A stretch of 12,229 nucleotides of DNA. Origin: JAWLHA01 sp041690535. Its GTDB lineage: Bacteria; Pseudomonadota; Gammaproteobacteria; Thiohalomonadales; Thiohalomonadaceae. Below, piece after piece: positions 6,269 to 12,229 of this stretch. Numbering within the stretch: position 1 is the stretch's first letter; each line of letters starts with the position of its first letter. Made by a program: the position numbers and the translations under genes. The stretch lies in NCBI GenBank assembly GCA_041690535.1, contig JAWLHA010000097.1, forward strand, positions 1 through 12,229, written 5' to 3'. Under the pieces are notes generated by a model. That model was not told the DNA's origin, made no database searches, and saw nothing but the letters and a program-made list of their open reading frames with translations.

Positions 6269-6658
6269 GGCGGCAGACGGCGGGCCCCCCTAGAGCACCG
6301 AACAGATAACAATCGCGCCAACCGCAGCCAGATTGCCCCGCAAGTGGCGGGGAGCAGCGATCCGGCGAGAGGGTGGCCAAGCAGCGCATCCACCATTCAC
6401 GACCGCGACCCGGTGGCTGCGCTGCGCTTGGCCACCCTCTCATACTAGGCGCATCTGAAACGGTTCGGTGCTCAGTCCAGGTGGAGCCCGGCCCCTGATG
6501 TCCAGCCCGCACGAAATCGCTGCCGGATGGTCCCGACCGGGGGCGTGTGCTACCGTGCGACAGCGAGGCGCAGTCCGCGCGAGTACCAGGCGCCGCTGCA
6601 CGTCCATAAAATCCCTGAGGGGGCGTGGCCTCCTCCCGATGCCAGGATGAGCGTAGCC
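6269..6658. other. Divergent intergenic gap upstream of srkA
   Basis: The first half is taken up by the nested palindrome at 6293-6473. Between 6474 and 6658 I see no gene. A TAAAAT at 6606-6611, about 48 nt before srkA, could serve as a -10 box, but no good -35 hexamer lies at the right distance. Confidence 0.4.
6293..6473. repeat. Nested palindromic element (about 181 bp), MITE-like
   Basis: Outer ends: GAGCACCGAAC (6293-6303) and GTTCGGTGCTC (6463-6473) are perfect 11-bp inverted repeats. Inner palindrome: 6367-6382 and 6426-6441 are perfect 16-bp complements (GAGAGGGTGGCCAAGC). The stem continues, after a 2-nt bulge at 6424-6425, as 6383-6394 with 6412-6423, with one mismatch. A further hairpin, CCCCGC (6336-6341) with GCGGGG (6347-6352), sits between. 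The two halves look like inverted copies of one unit, one with extra sequence. No transposase is present and I found no clear target duplication. It lies between divergent genes and may affect the expression of either. Confidence 0.65.
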
Positions 6659-7657
6659 ATGAACGACAGCGCCGCAAACCACCCCTACGACCGCTTGCTT
6701 CCGGAGGTGGTCCTCGGTGCCGTGGAGTCCCTGGGTCATCCGGCGACCGGCTCCCTGCTGGCCCTGAACAGTTACGAGAACCGGGTCTATCAGGTCGCGC
6801 TGGAGGATGGCCGTTATCTGGTTGCCAAATTCTACCGCCCGGATCGGCTCGGCGATGAGGCCATTCGCGAGGAGCATGCCTTCACCCGGGAGCTGGCGGC
6901 GCAGGAGATCCCGGTGGTCGCCCCCCTCGCCGATCCCTCGGGCGAGACGCTGTTCTGGCACGAAGGCTTCCGGTTCGCCCTGTTTCCCCGCGTGGGCGGG
7001 CGTTTTCCCGAACTGGACGACCCGGAACTGCTGTTCCGTCTCGGCCGACTGTTGGGCCGCATTCACGCGGTGGGGGCCTTGGGTCGCTTTGCCCATCGCC
7101 CGCGCATCGACATCGACGGCATGGGGCGGCTCCCTTCGCGCTTTCTGCTGGAGCAGGAGTTCATCCCGACTGTCCACCGGGGCCAGTACCAGGAACTGGT
7201 GCAACGGCTGCTGGAGGGCATCGAGCAGCGCTTCGCCGACTGCGCGCCCCTGACGGAGATCCGGCTGCACGGCGACTTTCATCCGGGCAACATCCTGCAG
7301 CGCGATGAGCAGATCCACATCGTCGACACCGATGACTGCCGGATGGGGCCGGCCGTGCAGGATCTTTGGTTGCTGCTGTCCGGCGATCGGGCGCAGATGC
7401 GCCGCCAACTGATGGAGATCGTCGAGGGCTACGAGGAGTTTCATGACTTTCGCCACAAGGAGTTCGTCCTTATCGAGCCGCTGCGCACCCTGCGCATTAT
7501 CCACTACGCCTACTGGCTGGCGCTTCGCTGGGAGGACCCCGCGTTTCCTCGCCACTTCCCGTGGTTCAACACGGGGCAGTACTGGGACGAGCACATCCTG
7601 ACGCTCAGGGAGCAGATCCTGCGCCTGGAGGAGGAGCCGCTCTCTCTCTTTCCGTGA
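6659..7657 (+). CDS. srkA: Stress response kinase A (SrkA/YihE/RdoA)
   Basis: A 332-aa cytoplasmic Ser/Thr protein kinase of the aminoglycoside-phosphotransferase-like fold, close in length to the 328-aa E. coli protein. In E. coli it limits stress-induced death and counters MazF-linked killing. Residues that carry the assignment: LNSYENRVYQ (36-45), the ATP-binding Lys57 in VAKFYRP, Glu72 in EEH, the catalytic loop HGDFHPGN (204-211) and the metal-binding DTDD (223-226) followed by MGPAVQDLW (229-237). All are intact. The ATG at 6659 matches the E. coli start (MNDSA versus MNNSA); an ATG at 6647 in the same frame is the alternative. The MEKHLA gene follows 67 nt downstream on the same strand. 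Proteobacterial srkA often sits by dsbA, which is absent here. Confidence 0.96.
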   Translation: MNDSAANHPYDRLLPEVVLGAVESLGHPATGSLLALNSYENRVYQVALEDGRYLVAKFYRPDRLGDEAIREEHAFTRELAAQEIPVVAPLADPSGETLFWHEGFRFALFPRVGGRFPELDDPELLFRLGRLLGRIHAVGALGRFAHRPRIDIDGMGRLPSRFLLEQEFIPTVHRGQYQELVQRLLEGIEQRFADCAPLTEIRLHGDFHPGNILQRDEQIHIVDTDDCRMGPAVQDLWLLLSGDRAQMRRQLMEIVEGYEEFHDFRHKEFVLIEPLRTLRIIHYAYWLALRWEDPAFPRHFPWFNTGQYWDEHILTLREQILRLEEEPLSLFP

Positions 7658-7671
7658 CCGTTCGGGGGCAA

Positions 7672-7685
7672 CCACCTTGTGGTGG
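7672..7685 (+). other. Small hairpin between srkA and the MEKHLA gene
   Basis: CCACC (7672-7676) pairs with GGTGG (7681-7685) around TTGT, 14 nt after the srkA stop. It is weak and has no T-run; it may reduce but need not stop read-through into the next gene. Confidence 0.3.
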
Positions 7686-7724
7686 GGAGTAAATTCGCCC
7701 GGGTCCATTTCCAAGGAGTGACAT

Positions 7725-8183
7725 ATGCGCGACCTCTCCAGTCCTGCGCTCATCGAACATGTGCAGCGCCTGGCCGAGAGTTACCGCCGTTTCACCGGCC
7801 GGGAACTGATCGGTGCCGCTTCACCCGAGGGGTTGGCGCACACACTGGAGGAGGCCCCCTTTGTGGTGCTCTCCCACGGTTGCGAGGCCGACCCCGTGCT
7901 CAACTACGGCAACCGGAGCGCCCGCAACCTGTGGGAGATGGAGTGGGAGACTCTGGTGCGTACGCCATCACGGTTGACCGCCGAGGCGCCCGATCGCGAG
8001 GCGCGCGCAAGGCTCCTGGCGCAGGTCGCCGAGGCCGGTTACGCCGACGGTTACAGCGGCGTGCGGATCTCCGCGACCGGAAGGCGTTTTCGCATCGAAC
8101 AGGCCACCATCTGGAACGTGGTGGACGGGGAGGGTCGGCTCTGGGGGCAGGCTGCGGCATTCGCACGCTGGGTCTTCTTGTAA
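7725..8183 (+). CDS. MEKHLA-domain protein
   Basis: A 152-aa protein consisting of a single MEKHLA domain, a PAS-like module first described in plant HD-ZIP III factors and also found as stand-alone bacterial proteins of about this length. The diagnostic stretch is FVVLSHGCEADPVLNYGN (46-63), then LWEMEWETL (69-77), TPSRLTAE (80-87), GYADGYSGVRIS (105-116) and FRIEQATIWNVVD (122-134). The bacterial role is unknown; the fold suggests small-molecule or redox sensing. AAGGAG (7713-7718) lies 6 nt before the ATG, the best ribosome site in the window. It may be cotranscribed with srkA, since the gap is 67 nt on the same strand. No partner domain or cofactor motif is obvious. Confidence 0.9.
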   Translation: MRDLSSPALIEHVQRLAESYRRFTGRELIGAASPEGLAHTLEEAPFVVLSHGCEADPVLNYGNRSARNLWEMEWETLVRTPSRLTAEAPDREARARLLAQVAEAGYADGYSGVRISATGRRFRIEQATIWNVVDGEGRLWGQAAAFARWVFL

Positions 8184-8278
8184 GGCATCCGTGCACCGCC
8201 GCGCAGGTGAGCGGGGGACCGGGCGGGCCTGTGCTCACGTCGCGGCCGTGGAGCGTACATGGATGTATTTACAGTGCG

Positions 8279-8326
8279 CCTGCTTTCAAGGACTTACATC
8301 GCTCTTGGGTAAGGTTGCGTTTACCC
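8279..8326 (+). repeat. Dispersed element copy B, upstream of ppnP
   Basis: This 48-nt element matches copy C (12160-12207, reverse strand) at 43 of 48 positions and shares 18 exact nt with copy A. Its 3' part forms a hairpin: GGGTAA (8307-8312) with TTACCC (8321-8326), loop of 8 nt. It ends 110 nt before the ppnP start, on the same strand. The A-T pair at stem position 5 is a G-C pair in copy C, a paired change that keeps the stem. It may be a mobile palindrome or a 5' regulatory structure. Confidence 0.7.
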
Positions 8327-8369
8327 GGTGGACCCGTGCCGCGGCCGCGCTTTTTGCTGCGGTGCCGGG

Positions 8370-8375
8370 TAGAAT
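8370..8375 (+). promoter_or_regulatory. Possible -10 box for ppnP
   Basis: TAGAAT lies 61 nt before the ppnP start, downstream of element copy B. No good -35 hexamer occurs at 16-18 nt spacing, so the call is weak. Confidence 0.25.
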
Positions 8376-8436
8376 CGTCGGCCGCCGGCCCCACAGGCCG
8401 GGCCACCTGTTTGCAACCAGCCCAGAGAACACTCCC

Positions 8437-8748
8437 ATGACTCAGTTTGAAAACGTCAGCGTCTCGAAAGAGGCCAATGTCTACTTTGAAGGCAAGTGCG
8501 TGAGCTACACCCTGCACCTGGCGGATGGCACCCGCAAGACCGTCGGTGTGATCCTCCCGAGCAGTCTCACCTTCAGCACTCGGGCTCCCGAGCTGATGGA
8601 GCTGGTCAAGGGCAAGTGCCGCATCAAGCGGGAGGGTGAGAGCGACTGGACCACCTTCGAGGGGGGACAGGAGTTTTCGGTGCCGGGGAACAGCCGCTTC
8701 GACATCGAAACCCTGGAGACGCTGCAGTACGTCTGCCATTTCCAGTAA
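8437..8748 (+). CDS. ppnP: Pyrimidine/purine nucleoside phosphorylase PpnP (YaiE family)
   Basis: A 103-aa cupin-fold enzyme that splits nucleosides with phosphate into base and ribose 1-phosphate, with broad substrate range in E. coli (94 aa there). The sequence fits the family along its whole length: the start region FENVSVSKEANVYFEGKC (4-21), TRKTVGVILP (32-41), FSTRAPELMEL (46-56) and the end GQEFSVPGNSRFDIE (77-91) followed by YVCHF (98-102). The extra residues compared with E. coli are spread over loops. The ATG is preceded by a weak CAGAGA. The frame stays open upstream to 8191 but that part contains the repeat element and is not coding. It is a single gene converging on the molybdoprotein gene. 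Confidence 0.95.
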   Translation: MTQFENVSVSKEANVYFEGKCVSYTLHLADGTRKTVGVILPSSLTFSTRAPELMELVKGKCRIKREGESDWTTFEGGQEFSVPGNSRFDIETLETLQYVCHFQ

Positions 8749-8763
8749 CACCGCACAGTGCAC

Positions 8764-8856
8764 AGGGTGGCTTGCTCGCCTTTCTCAAGCTGAAGGGCGA
8801 GCGGCCAGCGCCCACCGCCTTCCACAAGGCGCCCTGCGCTTATCCACCCTCTCATA
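8764..8856. repeat. Hairpin-rich convergent gap, same repeat family as 6367-6441
   Basis: AGGGTGG (8764-8770) and CCACCCT (8844-8850) are 7-bp outer complements. Inside, 8774-8784 pairs with 8792-8802 over 11 bp (one G-T pair) around a 7-nt loop, and CGCCTT (8816-8821) with AAGGCG (8826-8831) around CCAC. The 22 nt at 8835-8856 match 6423-6444 with only two differences, placing it in the same family as the nested palindrome upstream of srkA. Its place between the ends of two convergent genes suits a transcription stop in both directions, but there is no T-run. Confidence 0.55.
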
Positions 8857-8947
8857 GCCGGTAAGCTGATGCATTCGCGGCCTCCGGAATCGAGTTCGAT
8901 TGGCGGCGGATGCATAGCTGCGGCGCCCTCCGGCCAGTGGGCTCTCC

Positions 8948-9709
8948 TCAAATCCCCGCGTACCACTCGTAACCGCGGTCTTCCCAATACCCCCCTTTCC
9001 CACCCATGAACGGCTTCAGGCTCTCCACCACTTCGATGCGATCGATGTATTTGGCCATTTTGTAGCCGAGCTGCCGCTCTACCCGCAGCCGCAGCGGCGC
9101 GCCATAGGGGACCGGCAAGGGCTCGTCGTTCCACTCGTAGGCGAGAATGGTCTGGGGGTGGTAGGCATCCTCGAAATCGATGCTCTCGTAGTAGTGGGCG
9201 CCGTTGCCGTCCCGGTCGAAGCAGAAGAACATCACGTAGCGCGCCTGCGGGAGGGGCCCCACCTGCTCGAGCAGCGCGCCTAGGCGCACCCCCCGCCACT
9301 TGGCGATGGCGCTCCACCCCTCCACGCAGTCGTGGCGGGTGATCTGGGTGCGTGCGGGCAGGGCACGCAGCGCCGCCAGAGAGAGGCGCACCGGCCGTTC
9401 CACGGCGCCGCCGACCTCCAACTGCCAATCGCGAAACCCCGAGGCCCTCAGCAGGTTGTACGCGGGGGTGTCGGGGTCGTAGGTGCCGTTGCTCGGAAAG
9501 CGGGGGGAGAGATCCGCCTCGGTGAACTCCCTGGCCATGGCATCGCGGTGGGCGAGCAGATGGTGCAGGGTGCGGTTGACCGGCTCGGCCGTCTCCAGCA
9601 GGGGGGGAAACCAGCGGGTCTGCGACAGGCGGTCGCAGCCGCTGAGCACCAGCAGCCCGGCGGACCCGAGGAGGCGCTTGAGCAGGCCGCGCCGTGAGAG
9701 GGTTTTCAT
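8948..9709 (-). CDS. Sulfite-oxidase-family molybdopterin-dependent oxidoreductase, Tat-exported
   Basis: A 253-aa periplasmic molybdenum-cofactor protein of the sulfite oxidase/YedY superfamily. The N-terminus carries a twin-arginine motif (SRRGLL, 5-10), a hydrophobic stretch and a lipobox-like LVLSGC (20-25), so it may be a Tat-exported lipoprotein anchored at Cys25. Cys128 in ITRHDCVEGWSAIAKW is the expected molybdenum ligand. PYGAPLRLRV (201-210), LGYKMAKYI (214-222) and the GYEWYAGI end are typical of this cytochrome-b-linked subgroup. It is shorter than MsrP (about 330 aa), so methionine sulfoxide reduction should not be assumed; the substrate is unknown. Its ATG overlaps the stop of the upstream cytochrome gene (ATGA), so the two are translationally coupled. 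Confidence 0.9.
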   Translation of the reverse strand: MKTLSRRGLLKRLLGSAGLLVLSGCDRLSQTRWFPPLLETAEPVNRTLHHLLAHRDAMAREFTEADLSPRFPSNGTYDPDTPAYNLLRASGFRDWQLEVGGAVERPVRLSLAALRALPARTQITRHDCVEGWSAIAKWRGVRLGALLEQVGPLPQARYVMFFCFDRDGNGAHYYESIDFEDAYHPQTILAYEWNDEPLPVPYGAPLRLRVERQLGYKMAKYIDRIEVVESLKPFMGGKGGYWEDRGYEWYAGI

Positions 9710-10548
9710 TCCCCCTCCCTGATACGAAGCCGTCCGGTGAACATGGCCCGGGTGTGGTTGACGGGCCCGACCACCACCACCATGGTGATATGGATGAGAA
9801 AAAACAGCACCAGCCCCAGGGCGGCCAGGAAGTGGATGGTTCGGGCCGACTGGCGCCCGTCAAAGAGGGTGATGAGTCCCGGGAAGGCGGCATCGAGCCA
9901 AGGGGACATGGTGAGGCCGGTGAGAATGGCGAGTGGCGCCAGCAGGAAAATGACCGACAGATAGCTCAGCTTCTGCAGGAGGTTGTAACCGCGGGCCGAG
10001 TCCGCCCGCAGGCGACGCGGATGGAGATGCTGCCGGAGGGTGGGGCCGAAGCCCCGCAGTTCGCCCCGGGCGGGGAGTAGCTCGCGCCGCAGGTGCCCCT
10101 GGGCGAGGGAGTGGCCCACATAGACCAGCCCGTTGAGGACAAACAGCCAGGCGAAAAAGAGGTGCCAGCGCCGCCCCATGGCCAGCCAGCGCGGGCCCGG
10201 AATGGTTGCCCACGTGGGAAAGCCACGGATCTCCGGCCGCCCGTGCGCCCCCTTGGAAACGCCCAACCACCCGGTGGTGTCGAATTCCCGGCCGAGAAGT
10301 TGCGTGATCCCCTGCAGTGACCCGTCGGGGGCCCGTCTTGCCCCGAGGGCCAGCAGGGCCCGATCGGCATCGGAGCGGTTCCCCCAGTAGAGGGACGGAT
10401 GGGCGTTGAAGATCTGCAGGCCGCTGCCGAGCAGGATCACCAGAACCGGGAAGTTGATCCAGTGGGTTACCCGCACCACGGGCGAGTGGCGGTAGAGCCG
10501 CCGCCAGCGGGCGCCCCCGGCCGAATCCGCGTGTGGCCCCTCCCCCAT
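9706..10548 (-). CDS. Cytochrome b membrane subunit partnering the molybdoprotein
   Basis: A 280-aa b-type cytochrome of the cytochrome b561/formate-dehydrogenase-gamma class. Four membrane spans are visible: about 31-47, 126-148, 194-213 and 238-260. Candidate heme-ligating histidines lie at or in them: His29 (RVTHWINF), His129 (RRWHLFFAW), His146 (YVGHS), His239 (RTIHF) and His253 (LIHITM). A large loop (50-120) between spans 1 and 2 probably faces the periplasm. It should pass electrons between the quinone pool and the molybdoprotein encoded immediately downstream with a 4-nt overlap. The ATG at 10548 has GGGAG 9 nt upstream; the frame extends to a TTG at 10578 with no ribosome site. I could not place the promoter in 10549-10685. 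Confidence 0.9.
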   Translation of the reverse strand: MGEGPHADSAGGARWRRLYRHSPVVRVTHWINFPVLVILLGSGLQIFNAHPSLYWGNRSDADRALLALGARRAPDGSLQGITQLLGREFDTTGWLGVSKGAHGRPEIRGFPTWATIPGPRWLAMGRRWHLFFAWLFVLNGLVYVGHSLAQGHLRRELLPARGELRGFGPTLRQHLHPRRLRADSARGYNLLQKLSYLSVIFLLAPLAILTGLTMSPWLDAAFPGLITLFDGRQSARTIHFLAALGLVLFFLIHITMVVVVGPVNHTRAMFTGRLRIREGE

Positions 10549-10685
10549 CCCAGTAAGCTCCCGGTGATCCACTCCCAAAGGTATAGAGCAGATACGAGGA
10601 GCGGGATGCGAGGGAGTGGCCGGTCGGTGAAGCAGAGCCGTCGTGCCAGCGCGTTGCGTGGAAACGACTCACCCCCTCGCCTCTC

Positions 10686-11144
10686 TTACCCGTTGTCTCG
10701 CATCTGTTCCACTTTGAGCACGGTGCCGTCGACCGCCGTCACCGTGATCCGGCTGCCGGCCGGGCAGTCTTCGCCGCTGATCCGCCAAAGGGTGTCGTCC
10801 ACCCGCAGCTTGCCGTAGCCGTTGACGATGGGTCCGTCGAGGGTGAAGGTGCGCCCCAGGTACTGTTGCCCGCGCCGGTTGAGGGCGGGCTGTGGGGAGG
10901 GGCGCGGGTGGCGTGCGGCATAGGCGCGCCAGCCGAGGATGCTGCCTACGGAGAGGAGCGAAAAGAGCAGGATCTGGTACTCCCACCCAAAGGCGGGAAA
11001 CAGCCATAGCACCACCCCGTTGATGCCCGCTGCGATGGCCAGCCAGAGAAAGAAGGTCCCGGGGGCGAAGACCTCCAAGACCACCAGCAGGACGCCAAGG
11101 ATCCACCAGTGCCAGTAGTCCACCTGGGCGAACAGCGCCTCCAT
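10686..11144 (-). CDS. NfeD-family membrane protein, partner of QmcA
   Basis: A 152-aa short NfeD-type protein. Three membrane spans lie at about 12-28, 31-49 and 57-74, followed by a linker rich in Pro and a C-terminal OB-fold domain (about 93-147: YLGRTFTLDGPIVNGYGKLR, then WRISGEDCPAGSRITVTAVDG). Members of this type lack the ClpP-like protease domain and are almost always paired with a stomatin/SPFH protein, as here; the arrangement and length match E. coli YbbJ beside QmcA. The partner stop and this ATG overlap as TGATG; a GTG one codon earlier (11147) gives a 4-nt overlap and is the alternative start. Its role is thought to be scaffold or membrane-domain organisation. No protease residues are expected or seen. 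Confidence 0.92.
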   Translation of the reverse strand: MEALFAQVDYWHWWILGVLLVVLEVFAPGTFFLWLAIAAGINGVVLWLFPAFGWEYQILLFSLLSVGSILGWRAYAARHPRPSPQPALNRRGQQYLGRTFTLDGPIVNGYGKLRVDDTLWRISGEDCPAGSRITVTAVDGTVLKVEQMRDNG

Positions 11145-12076
11145 CACCCTTCGCCCCGCGGCGGGGCGGCCATGCTCTGTTTGGCCAGCTCGGCGATGCC
11201 GCCGATGGAACCGATGACGCTGGAGGCCTCCAGGGGCATGAAGATGAGCTTCTGATTCTCGGCCGAGCCGATCTGGGCGAGGGCATCCACGTAGCGCTGG
11301 GCGACGAAGTAGTTGATGGCGTGGATACTGCCCTGCTCGATGGCCTTGGATACCATGTGGGTGGCCCGCGCCTCCGCCTCGGCCTCACGCTCGCGCGCCT
11401 CGGCATCGCGGAAGGCCGCCTCCCGCCGTCCCTCCGCCTCGAGGATGGCCGACTGCTTCTCCCCCTCGGCTTCCAGAATGGCCGCCTGGCGCTTGCCTTC
11501 GGCCTCCAGAATATTGGCGCGCTTCTCCCGCTCGGCCTTCATCTGCCGGGCCATCGCCTCCACCAGGTCGGCCGGCGGAGAGATGTCCTTGATCTCGATG
11601 CGGGTCACCTTCACCCCCCAGGGGGTGGTGGCGTCGTCCACCACCCCGAGCAGCTGGGCGTTGATCTCATCGCGCTTGGACAGCAGCTCGTCGAGATCCA
11701 TGGAGCCCATCACCGTACGGATGTTGGTCATGGTGAGGTTGAGGATGGCCATCTCCAGGTTGTTGACCTCGTAGGCCGCCTTGGCCGCATCCACCACCTG
11801 ATAGAAGACCACCCCGTCGGCGGTCACCATGGCATTGTCCCGGGTAATGACCTCCTGGGAGGGGACGTCCATCACCGTCTCCATCATGCTGATGCGCCGG
11901 CCAACGCGGTCGATCACCGGCACGATGAAGTTGAGCCCGGGGCTCAGGGTGGCGGTATAGCGGCCGAAGCGCTCCACCGTGAACTCCATGCCCTGGGGCA
12001 CCGACTTGACCCCGAGAAAGACCAGGGCCATGGCCAACATGAAGCCGATGATGACAAACACCGCGAACCCTTCCAT
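11144..12076 (-). CDS. qmcA: SPFH/band 7 (stomatin-like) membrane protein QmcA
   Basis: A 310-aa membrane-anchored SPFH protein, close to E. coli QmcA (305 aa) over its full length. Residues 4-22 form the anchor. The SPFH domain (about 24-180) includes VPQGMEFTVERFGRYT (26-41), NLTMTNIRTVMGSMDLDELL (113-132) and PWGVKVTRIEIKDI (152-165). A charged coiled coil follows (about 172-245) with three ILEAEG repeats, then a C-terminal region ending in the conserved PLEASSVIGSIGGIAEL (281-297). Such proteins form large ring or cage oligomers in membranes and are tied to membrane-protein quality control (FtsH and related). AGGAG lies 8 nt before the ATG. It heads a two-gene unit with the NfeD gene, translationally coupled. 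Confidence 0.95.
   Translation of the reverse strand: MEGFAVFVIIGFMLAMALVFLGVKSVPQGMEFTVERFGRYTATLSPGLNFIVPVIDRVGRRISMMETVMDVPSQEVITRDNAMVTADGVVFYQVVDAAKAAYEVNNLEMAILNLTMTNIRTVMGSMDLDELLSKRDEINAQLLGVVDDATTPWGVKVTRIEIKDISPPADLVEAMARQMKAEREKRANILEAEGKRQAAILEAEGEKQSAILEAEGRREAAFRDAEAREREAEAEARATHMVSKAIEQGSIHAINYFVAQRYVDALAQIGSAENQKLIFMPLEASSVIGSIGGIAELAKQSMAAPPRGEG
11387..11518 (-). repeat. Tandem 11-residue repeat inside qmcA
   Basis: Residues 187-230 of QmcA form four 11-residue units; the first three share ILEAEG, and the fourth (FRDAEA) has drifted. The 33-nt period fits a hendecad coiled coil. It is also seen in homologues, including E. coli QmcA, so it is a family trait and not a local expansion. 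Confidence 0.6.
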
Positions 12077-12084
12077 TCCCGCAT

Positions 12085-12089
12085 CTCCT
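12085..12089 (-). promoter_or_regulatory. Ribosome binding site for qmcA
   Basis: On the minus strand AGGAG lies 8 nt before the ATG at 12074-12076 and supports this start. Confidence 0.7.
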
Positions 12090-12159
12090 GCTGCTCGATA
12101 AGGTCCGAAAGGTTACCACCACCAGTGAGAAGGGGGGAAATTCCGGGCTCCGCCCCGCA

Positions 12160-12207
12160 GGGTGAACGCATACTCACCCAAGAGCGACGTAAGTCCTTGA
12201 AAGCAGG
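12160..12207 (-). repeat. Dispersed element copy C, upstream of qmcA
   Basis: Read on the minus strand, this copy matches copy B at 43 of 48 positions. Its hairpin is GGGTGA with TCACCC (12174-12179 and 12160-12165), loop GTATGCGT. Compared with copy B, both bases of stem pair 5 have changed (A-T to G-C), so pairing is kept. It ends 83 nt before the qmcA start on the same strand, the same arrangement that copy B has to ppnP. Confidence 0.7.
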
Positions 12208-12229
12208 TCGTGGGGCGCCGGGCGGCCGC

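Noticed and set aside
6440..7753. Long minus-strand open frame opposite srkA
   Set aside because: It is antisense to the complete SrkA frame, with no recognisable protein pattern and no supporting ribosome site.
8191..8436. N-terminal extension of PpnP
   Set aside because: The extension covers the dispersed element and does not fit the family, whose length is about 94-105 residues.
10579..10685. Promoter for the cytochrome b-molybdoprotein pair
   Set aside because: TATACC occurs on the minus strand near 10580, but no matching -35 box lies at a suitable distance.

Overview
The window looks like a chromosomal segment from a GC-rich gammaproteobacterium (roughly two thirds G+C by eye). The best matches by recognition are QmcA, SrkA and PpnP, all familiar from gammaproteobacteria. 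The intergenic palindromes are of the REP type common in pseudomonads and in Chromatiales-like organisms. The exact genus is inference. I see no tRNA or rRNA gene, CRISPR array, transposase or phage gene. Ten or eleven genes are housekeeping or stress-type functions, and the gaps between them are unusually rich in palindromes and dispersed repeats.

Layout. 1-341 is non-coding: a perfect 28-bp REP-type palindrome followed by the first copy of a dispersed element. 342-809 (-) is an Lrp/AsnC regulator. It is divergent from 1088-2758 (+), a long-form 2-isopropylmalate synthase (LeuA, leucine synthesis), and the shared gap holds a perfect 8-bp dyad that is a candidate operator. 2759-3196 has no gene but carries a heptanucleotide repeat and GC-rich hairpins. 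3197-4327 (+) is an exported or membrane-anchored endonuclease/exonuclease/phosphatase (EEP) fold protein. It converges on 4462-4866 (-), a small protein of unknown function that resembles a degenerate receiver domain. 4867-5209 has no gene and contains a long imperfect palindrome. 5210-6268 (-) is a second EEP protein, with an N-terminal membrane region. 6269-6658 holds a nested palindrome of about 180 bp.

6659-7657 (+) is the stress kinase SrkA, followed in the same direction by 7725-8183, a MEKHLA-domain protein. 8437-8748 (+) is the nucleoside phosphorylase PpnP, preceded by the second dispersed-element copy. It converges, across another hairpin-rich gap, on a translationally coupled pair (-): a Tat-exported sulfite-oxidase-family molybdoprotein (8948-9709) and its b-type cytochrome membrane partner (9706-10548). 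The last pair (-) is an NfeD-family protein (10686-11144) with the SPFH/stomatin-like protein QmcA (11144-12076). The third dispersed-element copy lies upstream of it in the same orientation.

How the parts fit. Three two-gene units are clear: SrkA-MEKHLA, molybdoprotein-cytochrome b, and QmcA-NfeD. Lrp-LeuA is a plausible regulator-target pair. The most novel material is non-coding: a 48-nt element repeated three times, with a paired compensatory base change in its hairpin, plus several other palindromic families. No recognisable defence or biosynthetic cluster is present.
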